Below, piece after piece: positions 47,504 through 59,767 of a stretch of DNA of 64,000 nucleotides (positions are counted from its first letter, which is position 1; every line of letters starts with the position of its first letter). This DNA is from Nageia nagi (Eukaryota; Pinophyta), in NCBI GenBank assembly GCA_050084985.1, contig JBITNC010000001.1, positions 136,338,001 through 136,402,000 of the forward strand, written 5' to 3'. The notes below the pieces were generated by a model that was not told the DNA's origin, made no database searches, and worked only from the letters and a program-made list of their open reading frames with translations. The position numbers and the translations under genes are program-made.

Positions 47504-47884
47504 ACATCATTAAGTAATTAGTAAAACAAATTATGTGATTTAATAATGTAAATAAAAAATAAACTTGTGTTCCTATAAAAATAATCTTATATTAGAAAGA
47601 TAGGAAATATGATACCTACTATTTACTTTTTAAGTTACTTTAAATTAATATTATAGAATAACATACTCATGATTCAAGTATGTAAATAAAAACCATCATA
47701 AAAACATCATCTAAGTAGTGTATGAATGTATGAAGGTAAGAAGTAATTATTTCTAAAATAATTGACATACCATTTACAAATCAACATGATTCTATATTTT
47801 ATAAATCTCAATATTTTGACTATACAAAATGGAGAACAAAGCATAATGGTTTATTTTATATATCCCCTTATTATCCTAATTTTT

Positions 47885-48500
47885 TATTTTATTAAAATAT
47901 ATATAATAGGTTTAGGTATGCCACTATAGTTCTTAGGGTGCAGGAGGTCATTCAATAATTTGTAGTTTACCTTGGCTCCTTCCATTGTGTACTTACTTGG
48001 GTCTTTACATGAAGCTTTTTCTTCCCCCTCTGCTACCTATGGAGGGGTAGGGACCCTTTTAACCACCTCATATACTACCTCCTTTGAAGATGCTACCTTC
48101 TACCCCTCATTTTCTCTTATTCTCTAGTTTCCACTTTTGCCATTACTTCCTTCTTTACCCCAAAATCCTTTTTAAATCTAGATACCTCCTGGTTTGAGGA
48201 TTCTTCCTCTAAATCATTGCTATAGTCCATAATTTTATTTTTGATTTCCTTCTTAATTCTTGCATACCTATTGAACTTTTTACTCAATTATAGATCTTCC
48301 TCAATGGTAACCTTCATCCTTTTTCATAGAGGGGTGTCATAATCTTCCACCCTTAAATCTAATATCTCTTGAATTGCCTCTTCCTTTCCTTTATTAGTTC
48401 CAATCCCCTTCCTTTGAATCCTAAGGAGTAATTATATTTAAGAGATAAGGATGTCACTTCTCCTTGGAGTCCCTACCCTTTTTTCCCCTTTTCCTTCTCA
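47885..48500 (-). pseudogene. Decayed, lysine- and glutamate-rich reading frame of unknown family
   Basis: On the minus strand about 200 codons stay protein-like. One frame includes RVEDYDTPL, KRMKVTIEEDL, LSKKFNRYARIKKEIKNKIM and FKKDFGVKKEVMAKVETRE; after a shift, VASSKEVVYEVVKRVPTPP and MEGAKVNYKLLNDLLHPKNY follow. Interrupting stops are TAA/TAG, or TGA at places where CAA/CAG or CGA would restore a codon. The composition is charged and probably helical. I recognise no domain; it may be the non-enzymatic ORF of a retroelement. No LTR could be tied to it. Confidence 0.5.
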
Positions 48501-48559
48501 ACCATATAACAAGTAATCATTTTAAGGATCCCCTAGTAAAGTGGTAGCTTCCTCACAGC

Positions 48560-49880
48560 CATATTCACTACATTGATATATATTTCTATATATTGAAATA
48601 AAAAGGCATGAATATTTCTTTGGTGATGTATATAATTTAGGATAACTATATGGTAGCTAAAACTCCTCCTATACTTCTTCTTCCTTTGGTAATCTTGAAA
48701 ATTCTGCAATAAGGTGTGGAGAGATCAAAAAATGGATTCCATCAACCTCAACTTATCAATGGTACCAAGAATTATTTATTTTTCTCATAATTCATTCATC
48801 ATAACTATTGAATCTCTTAAAGAATTGAAGCAATATTAATGGCTTCATCCTTGGGTCAATATCCCCATCCATTACATACAACAATGGCTTTATTTACACT
48901 AAGTAACCCCCATTTTAACTAGATCTAAAAGAGAGTTTTAAAATATCTTATACAAAAATTCCAAGTTATGAATGATTATACACATCACTCCTATTGCATC
49001 TTCCATGATAAGACACCTAGAAGGATGCCTATATATCTTTTACATGAACTAACCATTGTCTCGACATCTCGTCTCCCATTCATAGTGGTGATTACTTTGA
49101 GGTGATTTCTCTTTTCAATTAATGTGCATGATTATGACTCTTTTAGTCATTAGAATGGGTCCCTCCCGATTATAGAAAGACTTCTTTGGGTAGGATCTGG
49201 ATCAAATTTGATCTATCGTATCTAGAATATTTTTTAAGGATTAAAAATATTTAATTTAGAATGTTGCTTTATCATTTTTCATTGATAATTAATTACAATT
49301 ATCATTATCACTATTCCCTTATTAACATTACATGATTTACTTATCAAATAAATCTTAGTTATCATTTATCATATTTTTATCATTGTTAATTTTATCATTT
49401 ACTTTAACATTTCATGATCTACATACAATTATCACATGATTACCTTTTTTATTATCTATATTACTTAAAAACATATTTATTATTTACATTTTACTTATTA
49501 TATTATCATATTTGTTAAATTATTTATTTGTGAGATAAATATAATATACATATGGATCATAAATAAGTATTAAAAATAAATAAATATATGCAATGAAATA
49601 TTGATATCAATGTTGAATTATAATATAACATAAGGTTACTGTCGATATGTATTTTAGTACACCTAAGTTTTACTTCTAAATTAACTAAAAGCACATACAC
49701 ATTTTATTCTATGATAAACCTAAGCTAATCAACTAAAATAAATATACATAAATAAGGGAATTCAATAGTACATGAATATAATAACAAAATTACATTGATG
49801 TCAAGATGTAAAATGCAACTATATGTACTAAAAAGGAAGGAATTGAGTAAAAGATAAATACCTTTGTATCTTTACCTATG
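48560..49880. other. AT-rich DNA, nothing recognised
   Basis: No coding motif or LTR terminus was recognised. 49260-49520 is unusually rich in 'ttatcattatc'-like words but forms no regular array. Confidence 0.4.
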
Positions 49881-49885
49881 TCATT

Positions 49886-50289
49886 TGTTAGGATCCCACA
49901 TCCTAACATTTTAGTGTTAGTATTAGTATTTTATTAAATTGTTGGCCTATATTGTAATATTGTAATTGTAAGGGTGGGGCTCAATTTTGCATTACTATTA
50001 GGGTTAGGGTTAGTTTAATATAAATAGATAGAAGTGTGTGGAGAAAGGCATATTGAACATTATTTTTTTCCTTTGGAGTTGTAAGGAGGTAGCCCCCTAG
50101 AAGCGACCTATGATTCTATTACTATTCAGTAAAATCCTATCCTTATCTACTATATTGATGTTATTTCTATACTATTTACCAGTGCATGCTCTATTATTTG
50201 CAATAGATAGTTATCATTTTCTTATTTCAATTCCATATTCATTTCATTTCTACAATATTTCCCTTTTTCATATTTTTAGCATTGTAACA
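49886..50289 (+). repeat. 5' LTR of the 49886-55840 chromovirus
   Basis: It is 404 bp, TGTTAGGATCCC...TTGTAACA. A TATA-like 'aatataaatagatag' lies near 50019. It differs from the 3' LTR at dozens of positions by eye, so the insertion is old. After it, TCTGGTGTCAAATC resembles a decayed initiator-Met primer site (TGGTATCAGAGC). Confidence 0.92.
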
Positions 50290-51055
50290 TCTGGTGTCAA
50301 ATCTCTTTCTAGGGCCATTCTGTTACAGGAAAAAAAACATTTAGAGGTCTAGGCTAGAAACCTTATACTGAGGGTTTTAAAATATCAAGGAGGATTTGTT
50401 ATTTTTGGCTAAGCACACTTTCCTATAAAGCTATGTGTGAAGTGAGGTGTAAAAACATTTGCACCAATACCTAGGCCTCAAATAGAATCCTACATGGAAT
50501 TGGACTCCATGTACCAAAAGGTATATCGAAGACTATCTAGGCTATAAATGAAAACTAGGTAGGAAGTTGTGTCAATCATAAATAAACTATAGTGCACCAA
50601 CAAGTGCCATTGGAAAGTTACTTGTCATAGAAGCCATATTTGTAGGCTCTTTCCTTGTGAAAGTTGGATAGGAGGGGTGTTTAGACAAGCCTACAAAGTA
50701 GATAATCCTTAACCTAGAATCATTCCTTCACACAAAAACCTTGATTCAAGAAGTAGAATGTATGAGATGCAATTTCTCAAAGCCACCAAAAATAGTAGTT
50801 CAAAGGTAGCAAAAAATTCAAAGCTAAATAACTAAAAATCTATACCATTTCAGTAGTTTTTAACAAAAGTAGACAAACCCATAGATGTAAAAAAAGAGTC
50901 CAGGGGTTTGAAAATTATCATTGAGAGACCTAGCCCATTATGATCATCTTTTTGAGCTGATCATTTTGATACATTACACCCATACACATTTTTGAGCACT
51001 TTCTAAAAATAGTAATTTCTAGGAATATCAGCTTTAGAATTAGTAATTTTTAGAA

Positions 51056-52430
51056 ATGGCACCTGAAACAAGATCCCAAATAGTAACACAAGCTGATCCT
51101 ACCATGATGACATTTCAAAATATGATCCAACACATGGCAAATACACTTACCAATACATTTAGAGTAGAAATTCAATAAATATAGACACAAATACAAACCC
51201 TTGATAGTAAATGTGATAGTGTTCAACTAAGTCTCAATCATACCGATAATGCATCCAATTCATAGCAATCAAGGTAGTCAAGAAATCCATAAGGGTATCA
51301 TCATAAATTTTAAAGCCAATAAGGTGGTTTCATTCTTCCTCACATAACCAAATTAGATTTTCCTTGATTTTATGGAGATAATCCCAATGGCTAGATTTAT
51401 AAAGTTGGATAGTATTTCACATTGAATCAAATCCCAAATGATTTGAAGGTGCACATGGCATCTTTTCATTTGGACTATGAGGATCTCTAATGGCACCAGT
51501 GGTACTCCAAAATGCATCCTCCTTCATGGGATGAATTCACTCAATAATTATTGATCTATTTTGGTCTTAGTGACTATGAAGACTTCACAAGGTCATTGAC
51601 CAAGTTACATCAAACTACAATAATTAAAGAATACCAAAATTAGTTTAAGCAATTGGCAAATCACACAGAAGGGTTGGATGATGCATTTTTTACAAGCTGG
51701 TTTATCAGTGGCTTAAAGTAAGAAATTAAACTAGAGGTCAAAATTTTTAATCCCAAAACTATGATGGATGTTATTACCTTAACAAAGCTCATTGAAGATA
51801 AAGCGAGTGCTCATCGATGAAATGTAAGACCTCCATTCACCAAAACACATAATATTTCCCATTCCTCTAATAACACAAGTGCCCCATCATTGAATCACAT
51901 GTTGTAAACTAAGAAGTTGATGTGGGAAGAAAAGGAAGAGATATGAAAGAAAGGCTTATGCTATAAGTGTCATGAGAAATTTGTTCATGGTCATCATTGT
52001 ACACAAAAGTTATATTTACTTGATGTTGATGCTCCTAGTGAAGAGAAATATGAGAGTGCACCCAAAGAGGCTATAGAGGAAATTCCATATGAGGAGGCCC
52101 TAGTTATCTCTTACAATGCATTGGTAGGAATTACCACCCCTCAAACTATGAAGGTCAAAGGGTTCTTTAAAAAATTCCCTCTCATAATATTATTGGATTT
52201 GGGAAGTACTCATAATTTCATTGATCCATGAGTGGCTAAGGTTACTGACTGTTACATCCACCCTATAAATAATTTTGAGATTATGGTTGGTAATGGAGGA
52301 AAAATAGCATGTAAAGGCACATGTCACAATGTAAAACTAAGCATGGACCACTATACTTTGAAAAGCAACATGTATGCTTTACCATTTGGGGGATGTGATA
52401 TAGTTTTGGGGGTATAATGGTTGAGGACTT
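51056..52430 (+). pseudogene. Chromovirus gag and protease
   Basis: ATG at 51056 opens MAPETRSQIVTQADPTMM. The capsid region holds KLHQTTIIKEYQNQFKQLAN and WFISGLK, typical of plant chromovirus gag. The zinc knuckle CYKCHEKFVHGHHC is complete near 51960. The protease has LLDLGSTHNFIDP (about 52190-52230), the D-x-G-S-T box followed by NFID, then LPFGGCDIVLGV. Stops are frequent in gag, many at expected Gln codons (for example after RVEIQ). Confidence 0.85.
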
Positions 52431-52734
52431 TGGGCACCATACAGTGGAATTTTGCAAAGCTATGGATGACCTTCAAAATAGATGAACAAGAGCATACTCT
52501 TAGGGGATTATAGGGTGGATCTATATAAATTATGAGCTCACATCATATGGAAAAGATCATATGAAAAAATAGAAAAGGAATGTTGGCATAGTTATACTCT
52601 TTATCAATCATCAAATATGATATCATAGAGCCTAAGGATCTATAGCCTATTTTAAGTAAGCATTAAAGTACCTTTGAGGAACCAAAGGGATTACCACCCT
52701 AGCAATCACAAATTCATCCTTATCGGTATCCTTG

Positions 52735-53960
52735 TTTACATAAAAATGAAATTGAAAAATTGGTTAAGGAGCTAATGGATGTAGGAGTAATTTGACCTAG
52801 CATAATCCCATATTCTTCTCCAATTATATTGGTTCATAAGAAATATGGTTCCTAGCATATGTGTGTGGATTTTAGGGCCCTTAACAAAATTACCATCAAG
52901 GACAAATTTCCCATCTTAGTCATTGATGAATTATTGGATGGACTGCATGAGGTAAGATATTTTCCAAGTTGCACCTATGATCTAGGTATCACCAAATCTA
53001 CCTCAAGGAGGAGGATATACCAAAAATTTAATTTTGCACCCATGAGGGCCATTATGAGTTCTTGGTCATGCCTTTTGGCCTCACAAATGCTCCATCCACA
53101 TTTTAAAGTTTAATGAATCAAGTGTTTCAATCATTCATCAAGAAGTTCATTTTAGTTTTCTTTGATAATATTTTGATCTATAGTAAGACATGGTAGGAAC
53201 AAATGGCTCATGTTTTTCAAACCTTACAAATTCTGAAGAAACACTAGCTATATGCAAAAAAATCAAAATGTTCATTCATTAAGAGGGAAATTGATTACTT
53301 AGGCAATGTTATATCTAAAGGGGGAGTTAAGGTGGATCCACAAAAGATTATTGACATGCAAAACTAATCTATTCCTACATCTTTGAAAAGCCTCTAAGGA
53401 TTCTTGGGGTTGATAGGCTATTATAGGAAATTTATGAAGGATTATGGTAATATTGCAGCACCTCTAATCATGTTGTTGAAAAAGAATACATTCTAATGGT
53501 CCCCTCAAGTTGAGGCAGCTTTCCTTAAGCTCAAGGAGGTGATGTGTACCACCATAGTATTAGCAATACTAGATTTTCCTAAAACCTTTGTGATAGAAAG
53601 TGATGCTTGTGGAGTAAGAATCAAGGTAGTATTAATGTAGGAGGGGTGTCCCTTGGCATTTACTAATAGAACACTCTCTGGAAAAAACTTGGATAAATCC
53701 ACTTATGAAAAAGAAATGCTTGTTGTCATTCATGTAGTTTAATATTAGAGACCATATCTCATTTTTCACCATTTCATCATCCTCACAGATCATCATAGTT
53801 TGAAATGTTTCATTGAGAAATGAATTTCTATGCCTAAGCAACAAAAATGGATAACCAAATTACTGGGGTATAATTATGAGATAGTATACTGTAAAGGTAA
53901 GGAGAATGTGGTTGCTAATGCTTTGTTTAGAAAATTTGAAGATCAAGTAGCACTACAAGC
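52735..53960 (+). pseudogene. Chromovirus reverse transcriptase and RNase H
   Basis: RT shows [38 protein letters not shown] and [14 protein letters not shown], then a frameshift. The active-site box reads FFDNILIYS (about 53160), with the second Asp changed to Asn, and [12 protein letters not shown] follows. RNase H has STYEKEMLVVIH, TDHHSLKCF and KLLGYNYEIVYCKGKENVVA, ending NALFRK where ADALSR is usual. Frameshifts and stops abound. Confidence 0.88.
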
Positions 53961-55400
53961 TCTTTCATCTCCTATTCCTCAATGGTTGGATAAATTTAAA
54001 CAAGAGTGGGTAGAGGATAGCTCCACCCAAGAATTGCTAAAACAAATAACTCAAGACACCACAAGTAAACCACACCATACATGGCATAATGGTATTTGGA
54101 GATTCAAGGGTCAAATTTTGTTACCATCTCCTTCAAAATGTAAATCAGAAATACTTGTCGAATTGCATTCCACACCTACATCAAGACATGAAGGATTTTT
54201 GAAAACTTATAAGTGAGTGGTATGGTTGTTCTATTGGACAGGTATGAAATTGGATATTAAGCAATTTGTGGTAGCTTGTGATGTGTGTAAATTACAAAAG
54301 GGTGAGATAGTGGGTACTTTGGGACTCCTTCAACCTCTCCTCATTCCTACCCATACATTGATTGATATCTCAATGGATTTCATTGAATGCCTTCTTAAAT
54401 GTCATGGTAAATTAGTTATTCTAGTGGTGGTTGACCAATTATCCAAATATGCTCATTTTGGTTCATTGGATCATCCCTACAAAGCAGTGATAGTGGCATA
54501 ATTATTCTTGGATACAATTTTCAAACTACATGGCATGCCAAAGATGATTGTTAGTGATCATGATCCCACTTTTATAAGTCATTTTTGGCAAGAGCTTTTT
54601 AAACTGTAAGGTACCCAACTAAACATGAGCTTAGCATATCACCCATAAACTTATGGTCAGATTGAAATTGTCAACAAATGCTTGGAAACATATTTATGTT
54701 GTTTTTCTTCAACATGACCTATGCATTGGGTATGATGGCTTCCCTTGGCTAAGTGGTGGTATAATACATCTTATCATTCTACCATCAAGATGACCCCCTA
54801 TGAAGTAGTGTATGGTCAAGCTCCACCAACAGTCATTTTGTATGTTGTAGGTACCAATAAATTTTAGGTAGTTGACTTAGCTTTAGTTACTCAAGATGAT
54901 ATTATTCATTTGCTCAAGGATAACCTTCAGATAGCCCAACATTATATGAAATAATAGGTTGATCAACAATGTGTGGAAAGGAAGTTCTAGGTAGATGACA
55001 TGGTCTTTCTAAGGTTGCAACCTTATCACCAGAAATCTTTAAAAATAAAAAGCCCTCAAAAATTAGCCCCAAAGTTTTATGGTCCTTACAAGGTGTTACA
55101 GTGCATTGGCCTAGCTGCATACAAATTAGAGCTTCTTGTTTCTTCCAAGATTCACCCTATGTTTCATGTCTCTTACCTCAAGAAAGTGGATGGATCAAAG
55201 GTTCAAGTTCAAACATAATTACCTGAGTTGGCAGAGGATGGATCAATGGTAGTTGTACCTAAGGTAGTTCTAGATCAATGCTCATGATAGCTTTGTAATC
55301 GCTCCATCATATAATTCCTTGTATAGTGGTAAGGCATGGCACCAGAAGATGCAACATGGGAAATCCTTCATCAGTTGTAGAAATAATTTCCACACTTCAA
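53961..55400 (+). pseudogene. Chromovirus integrase and chromodomain-like tail
   Basis: The zinc domain contains LHSTPTSRHEGFLKTYK and, after a stop, ACDVCKLQKGE. The core has ISMDFIECLL (first Asp), MIVSDHDPTFIS (second Asp) and GQIEIVNKCLETYL (Glu present), then YNTSYHST and PYEVVYGQAPP. The C-terminal part reads SPQKLAPKFYGPYKVLQCIG and SSKIHPMFHVSYLKKVDG. After more stops, GMAPEDATWE (about 55340) marks the chromodomain. Interrupted by stops throughout. Confidence 0.88.
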
Positions 55401-55437
55401 GCTTTGAGGACAATGCTTCATCCCAAGAGGGGTGGCA

Positions 55438-55840
55438 TGGTAGGATCCTACATCCTAACATTTTAGTGTTAGTATTAGTATTTTATTAAATTATTATCCT
55501 ATATTGTAATATTATGATTGTAAAGGTGGGGCCTAATTTTGCATTACTATTAGGGTTAGGTTTAGTTTAATATAAATAGATAGATGTGTGTGGAGAAAGG
55601 CATCTTGAACATTATTTTTTTCCTTTAGAGTTGTAAGGAGGTAGCCCCCTCAAAGCAGCCTATGATTCTATTACTATTCAATAAAATCTTACCCTTATCT
55701 ACTTATTGATGCTATTTCATGTTCTATATACCAGTGCACGTTTTGTTATTTGCAATAGATAGTTTTCATTTTCTTATTTCAATTCCATATTCATTTCATT
55801 TTTGCAAAATTTCCCTTTTCATATTTGTAGCATCATAACA
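55438..55840 (+). repeat. 3' LTR of the 49886-55840 chromovirus
   Basis: It is 403 bp, TGGTAGGATCC...CATAACA. It aligns end to end with 49886-50289 with only small indels. Confidence 0.92.
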
Positions 55841-55845
55841 TCATT

Positions 55846-56394
55846 ATCAAGGATATGATGGATGAACTTATTGAAGAGTGGTTACCTTGTTATATGAACC
55901 CAAAGGACAACTACAAAAGAAAAACCAACATTGATGCTAGTCTCAAAGAGCTTAGAATGTGTGTGGACATTAGCGTAGGCACTAATGATCCTAAAGAATA
56001 AAGTTTTCCAACAAGGATTAATGACAACATAGATGATGACAAGTAGAATTGAGCATATGATCACAAAAATGGGTGATAAATATTTGCTCAAGTGGTAACA
56101 AGATTCCAATCTCAATAGGTGCCATTTAGAAACACCCAAGAGTAGGGTATCGGTTATAGAGATGTAAACTTGACATTTTTTCACTAGATTGTAGATACTT
56201 ACATTTATATCAGGCATGATTCACCATTCAACCTCTTATGTGAAGGTAGTAGTTATCTCAATGTAGCTAACATAAAAAATAAGAACACAACCTGAGAAAT
56301 ATATGATAATGAGGATAAATGATGATTAAAGCATGTATGTAAGTTGCACCTAATTGGGACCATGTTAAGGGAACCACTTTTAGATGTCAAAATA
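55846..56394 (-). repeat. Probable 3' LTR portion of the right-hand Tat-type element
   Basis: On the minus strand a purine tract ACAAAGGGGGGCA (56407-56395) is followed by TATTTTGACATC, an LTR start with TG changed to TA by my reading. The sequence runs to the insertion site of the 49886-55840 chromovirus (TCATT), so that element probably landed within this LTR, with the rest of the LTR below 49881. The matching 5' LTR lies beyond the window, so this cannot be verified here. The minus strand carries a 111-codon open frame without recognised motifs. Confidence 0.4.
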
Positions 56395-56407
56395 TGCCCC
56401 CCTTTGT

Positions 56408-57960
56408 AAGTATAATGAAATTGAATCTTGAACTAAAATTACGCTCACAAAGAAAGTAAAGCTGTAGAGAAGAAAAATTTAACACTTCCTTGGTTTTAAC
56501 TATTCAGATCATCAAGGATTTGATGATGTATATTTTCCCCTCTTTACCTTGGTTGTGAGATGTAATGACTTTCATGTAGTAGAATCAACTAAGAGCAAAG
56601 AATGAACCTAAAATGAAAGGTAAATGCTTCCAAATGTATATATGATTATTAACTCATACAAGATATAATAGTGAATAGTAAGAGAGATCATTATGATACT
56701 TCATAAAATGATATAGCAATAATGGACTAAGGATGAAATTAATATAATATGCATACATCATCTTGAGAACACCAAATACAAAAATACTCAATATTTCATT
56801 CTTATATGCATACATAAGAAATCATGATAAAGGTATATCCACATCATCATGGGGTACATGCCCCATTCCTAGATGGAACACATACAATGAGAACCATATG
56901 TGTTAACATCATCATGAGGTACATGCCCTATTCCTAGATACAACATATGAAGCAAAGAAAACAAGATGGTGATGGTTAGTTGAGATCTAACCAACAAATA
57001 TGACTCAAATATGGAGTTTAATTAAGACCAAAGTAGCAAATATGACTTAGGGACATGGATTATTTGAATATTTCCTAGCCATGCTATACGATATGAAGCT
57101 CATCATCATGAGGTACATGCCCCATTAATAGATGTGATTAAGGATTGATTGGTTTGAATATTTCCCAATCATGCATGATTATAATACTAGTGATAATGTG
57201 GCCATTAGATTGATGATTAGTTTAGTCTCAATCACCATGCTAACACAAGAAAAATGGTTGGTTTATTCCCAACCAAATGATAACAAATGGTGATGATTAT
57301 TTAATGTCCACCCAATAAGGATATGATGTGCTGAGAATGATAACAATGCATGAAATGATTAAAGCATGATTATGAACGTAAAGGTAAGAGAGTAGAGAAT
57401 AATACCTACACTTACTTATGATAAATAATGTGATTTGATGTTAAAATATTAGTGTGAATGCTAATGTTAGTGCGAGTGTGAAAGATAGCATGAGTGCTGA
57501 GCATCATGGTGAATTTGACCCTACAACGTTTTTGAGACTGAGGTGTGATTGAGCTAATATGATTGGCCTAGGTGTAATGATTGAAATCTATATAAAATAA
57601 TCCATGGTATCATCTACATAACTGATTGTACTTATATCATTGGTATAAAAATGATAATTGACTAACTGAATTTTGAATATGCCATATGGTTTATCTAACC
57701 TAACTATGACTTATAAACCTTACAAATTTTGTTTGAACCTTAAATATGCTAAGAACACTAATGTTTGCATTAGCCTAACTAATGAATTTTACATAGAAAT
57801 CTAGCATGGATGCTAGCTCAATAGAATACAAATAGAGCTAGGATCCTGGTACTTGACCTCTGTATTCATGAATAATGAAAGGATGACCAATAGAACCTAT
57901 ATGATAGACTTCCCTCATGCATAAAAGGTTTTAAGATGTTTTTTCTTGGTTGAAAATTTA
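56408..57960 (-). other. Non-coding 3' zone of the right-hand Tat-type element with short repeats
   Basis: A roughly 33-bp motif 'catcatcatgaggtacatgccccattcctagat' occurs near 56842, 56906 and 57101. 'tttgaatatttcc(t/c)a(g/a)(c/t)catgc' occurs near 57065 and 57154. No gene recognised. Confidence 0.55.
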
Positions 57961-58009
57961 TTACTTTTTCCATCAAATATTGCCAACCTATAGGCATTGT
58001 TTGGATACT

Positions 58010-59186
58010 TTATCTTGATGATGTAGGGACTAATCCAATTGATCTAGAATTTACCTTTGTCTTATTTTTCAGCCTATGACTTATAAGGATTCTCCTTGAG
58101 TAGTAGATCACCCACTTAGAATTCATGTGGTATAATCTTATTACAATGTGCTTTATTTTCTCTATGTTGATAACCCATGAGATGTTGTAAGGTATGGATT
58201 CTCTTTTCATTCAAATCTTCTAGCTATCTTAATCTTGCTTTTCATTATTTTTCCCAATTAATGATGTCTTCTAGGGATACCTGTAACGATTGTATCTCAA
58301 CCTCTAATGGTAAGAATACCTTATCTCTATAAAATAATGAAAATAGAGTACAACTTATAGCTAATCTAATGGTTATTATGTATGCCCATAAGGCATATAT
58401 GAGTTTTGAATGCTAATCTCTATGATTTTTCTTAAGGATCTTGCATAAGATGTTAACAATTATCTTATTGGTTGCTTTTTCCTATCCATTACCTTGTGAA
58501 TAGTAAGTTGATGAGAATCTTTGCTTGATCTTGAATTTTTTGCAAAATTCTCTAACTTGTTTGCTTCTAAAATTCTTTTCACTATCCATGATGACATAAG
58601 ATGGAAAATTAATTCTAGCAATGATGTTTTCAGTCATGAACTTTACAATTTGAGGACCATTGGAGGAACTCAAAGATACAACTTCAAACCATTTTGTAAA
58701 GTATTCTATAACAACTAGGATAAATTTGTATCCTTCACAAGATTTAGGATTGATAACACTAATTAAATCTAAGGTCCAAATAACAAAAGGCCAAGGTGAT
58801 ATGATTTTTGTTAATTCACTTGAAGGAGCCTATTTTAAGTTGGCATTTTTTTGACATTTTTTATATTTTTGAACATGTAAAATGCAGTCCTTTTCCATAG
58901 ATGGCTAATAATATCCTAGTCTTAGAAGCTTATGATAAATGAGTTTACCATTTAAATGTCCTCTATTTATGTTATCATGTACTTTTTCCATAGCTTTATT
59001 TGCTTTAGTTTTATTTAGACATCTAAAAAAAGCACCATAAAATGATATTTTGTAAAGAATATCACCAATAATGACATACCTTGTAGCCATATGTTTCAGT
59101 CTCCTTTTGAGGATTTTGGATTGGCATGAATCTAGAATATTTTCATGCTTGAGGTAGTTGTATATATCAATATACCATTCATGCAA
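58010..59186 (-). pseudogene. Retroelement integrase (right-hand Tat-type element)
   Basis: The zinc-domain frame 59186-58905 has WYIDIYNYLKHENI, ATRYVIIGDILYK, HDNINRGHLNGKL and LRLGYY. The core includes TLDLISVINP (first Asp), VKFMTENIIARINFPSYVIM then DSEKNF (second Asp), and FSSTYYSQGNG followed by a stop and EKATNK. Family members have GQAEATNK, so the catalytic Glu position reads Lys. The C-terminal frame continues to about 58010 with several stops. Confidence 0.85.
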
Positions 59187-59399
59187 ATGGATAATAGCAC
59201 ATATGAGTGGTTCATTTCTAAAGAACCCTTGTAATTAATCATTATCTAGAAAAGAAAAATGTCTAAGGCTATTGATTTTGATTATGATTTCCTCATCTTC
59301 AACTGATATAGGTGTTAATGAAGTAGCATTATCCATAGCATCATCAAATCTATTATTTTTCCTTGAAATGTTGTCAAACTGAATCTATGTAAAGCACCT

Positions 59400-59750
59400 T
59401 TTAACTATTGCTTCTACTAGGTACTTAACAATCGTAATTTCTTATTTTAGTGTTGTAAGTATAATTGATTTGGTTGATAACAAGTTATGAGTCACAATAT
59501 AATTTTATCTTATTGATTTCAAGGTTGATTATTGCTTTTAATCCCAAGACTAAAGCTTCATACTCAGCCATGTTATTTGTGTATTTGAAAGTCAACTTGT
59601 GAGCTATAGAAATCATAACACCTTTAGGATATACTAACATAATTCCTACCCCATCCCCTTGCAAATATTTGGATCTCTCAAAGAATAGTTTCCATGTCTT
59701 TTCTGATGGAATTAAAGGATTTCATAAACCAAGATCAACTTGAAGCTTCT
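59400..59750 (-). pseudogene. Second (archaeal-type) RNase H of the right-hand Tat-type element
   Basis: The minus strand reads IPSEKTWKLFFERSKYLQGD, then GIMLVYPKGVMISIAHKLTF and KYTNNMAEYEALVLGLKA, with IKLYCDS further on. The Glu of AEYEAL and the Asp of YCDS are kept, but the first Asp (usually FDGS) reads FERS. Confidence 0.85.
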
Positions 59751-59767
59751 CCAACAAATCTAACATT

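Larger units (their letters stand above)
49886..55840 (+). mobile_element. Full-length Ty3/gypsy chromovirus with TCATT target duplication
   Basis: The 5' LTR is 49886-50289 and the 3' LTR is 55438-55840, bordered by TCATT at 49881-49885 and 55841-55845. The plus strand encodes gag, protease, RT, RNase H, integrase and a chromodomain-like tail in order; a purine tract (CCAAGAGGGGTGGCA) precedes the 3' LTR. Many in-frame stops and key-residue losses make it inactive. A separate lineage from the 8513-24335 chromovirus is likely, since the LTRs do not match. Confidence 0.93.

Noticed and set aside
55882-56217. 111-codon minus-strand frame, and a short plus-strand frame (MMDELIEEW...) opposite it
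   Set aside because: Neither shows a known motif; the region is better explained as an LTR of the right-hand Tat-type element.
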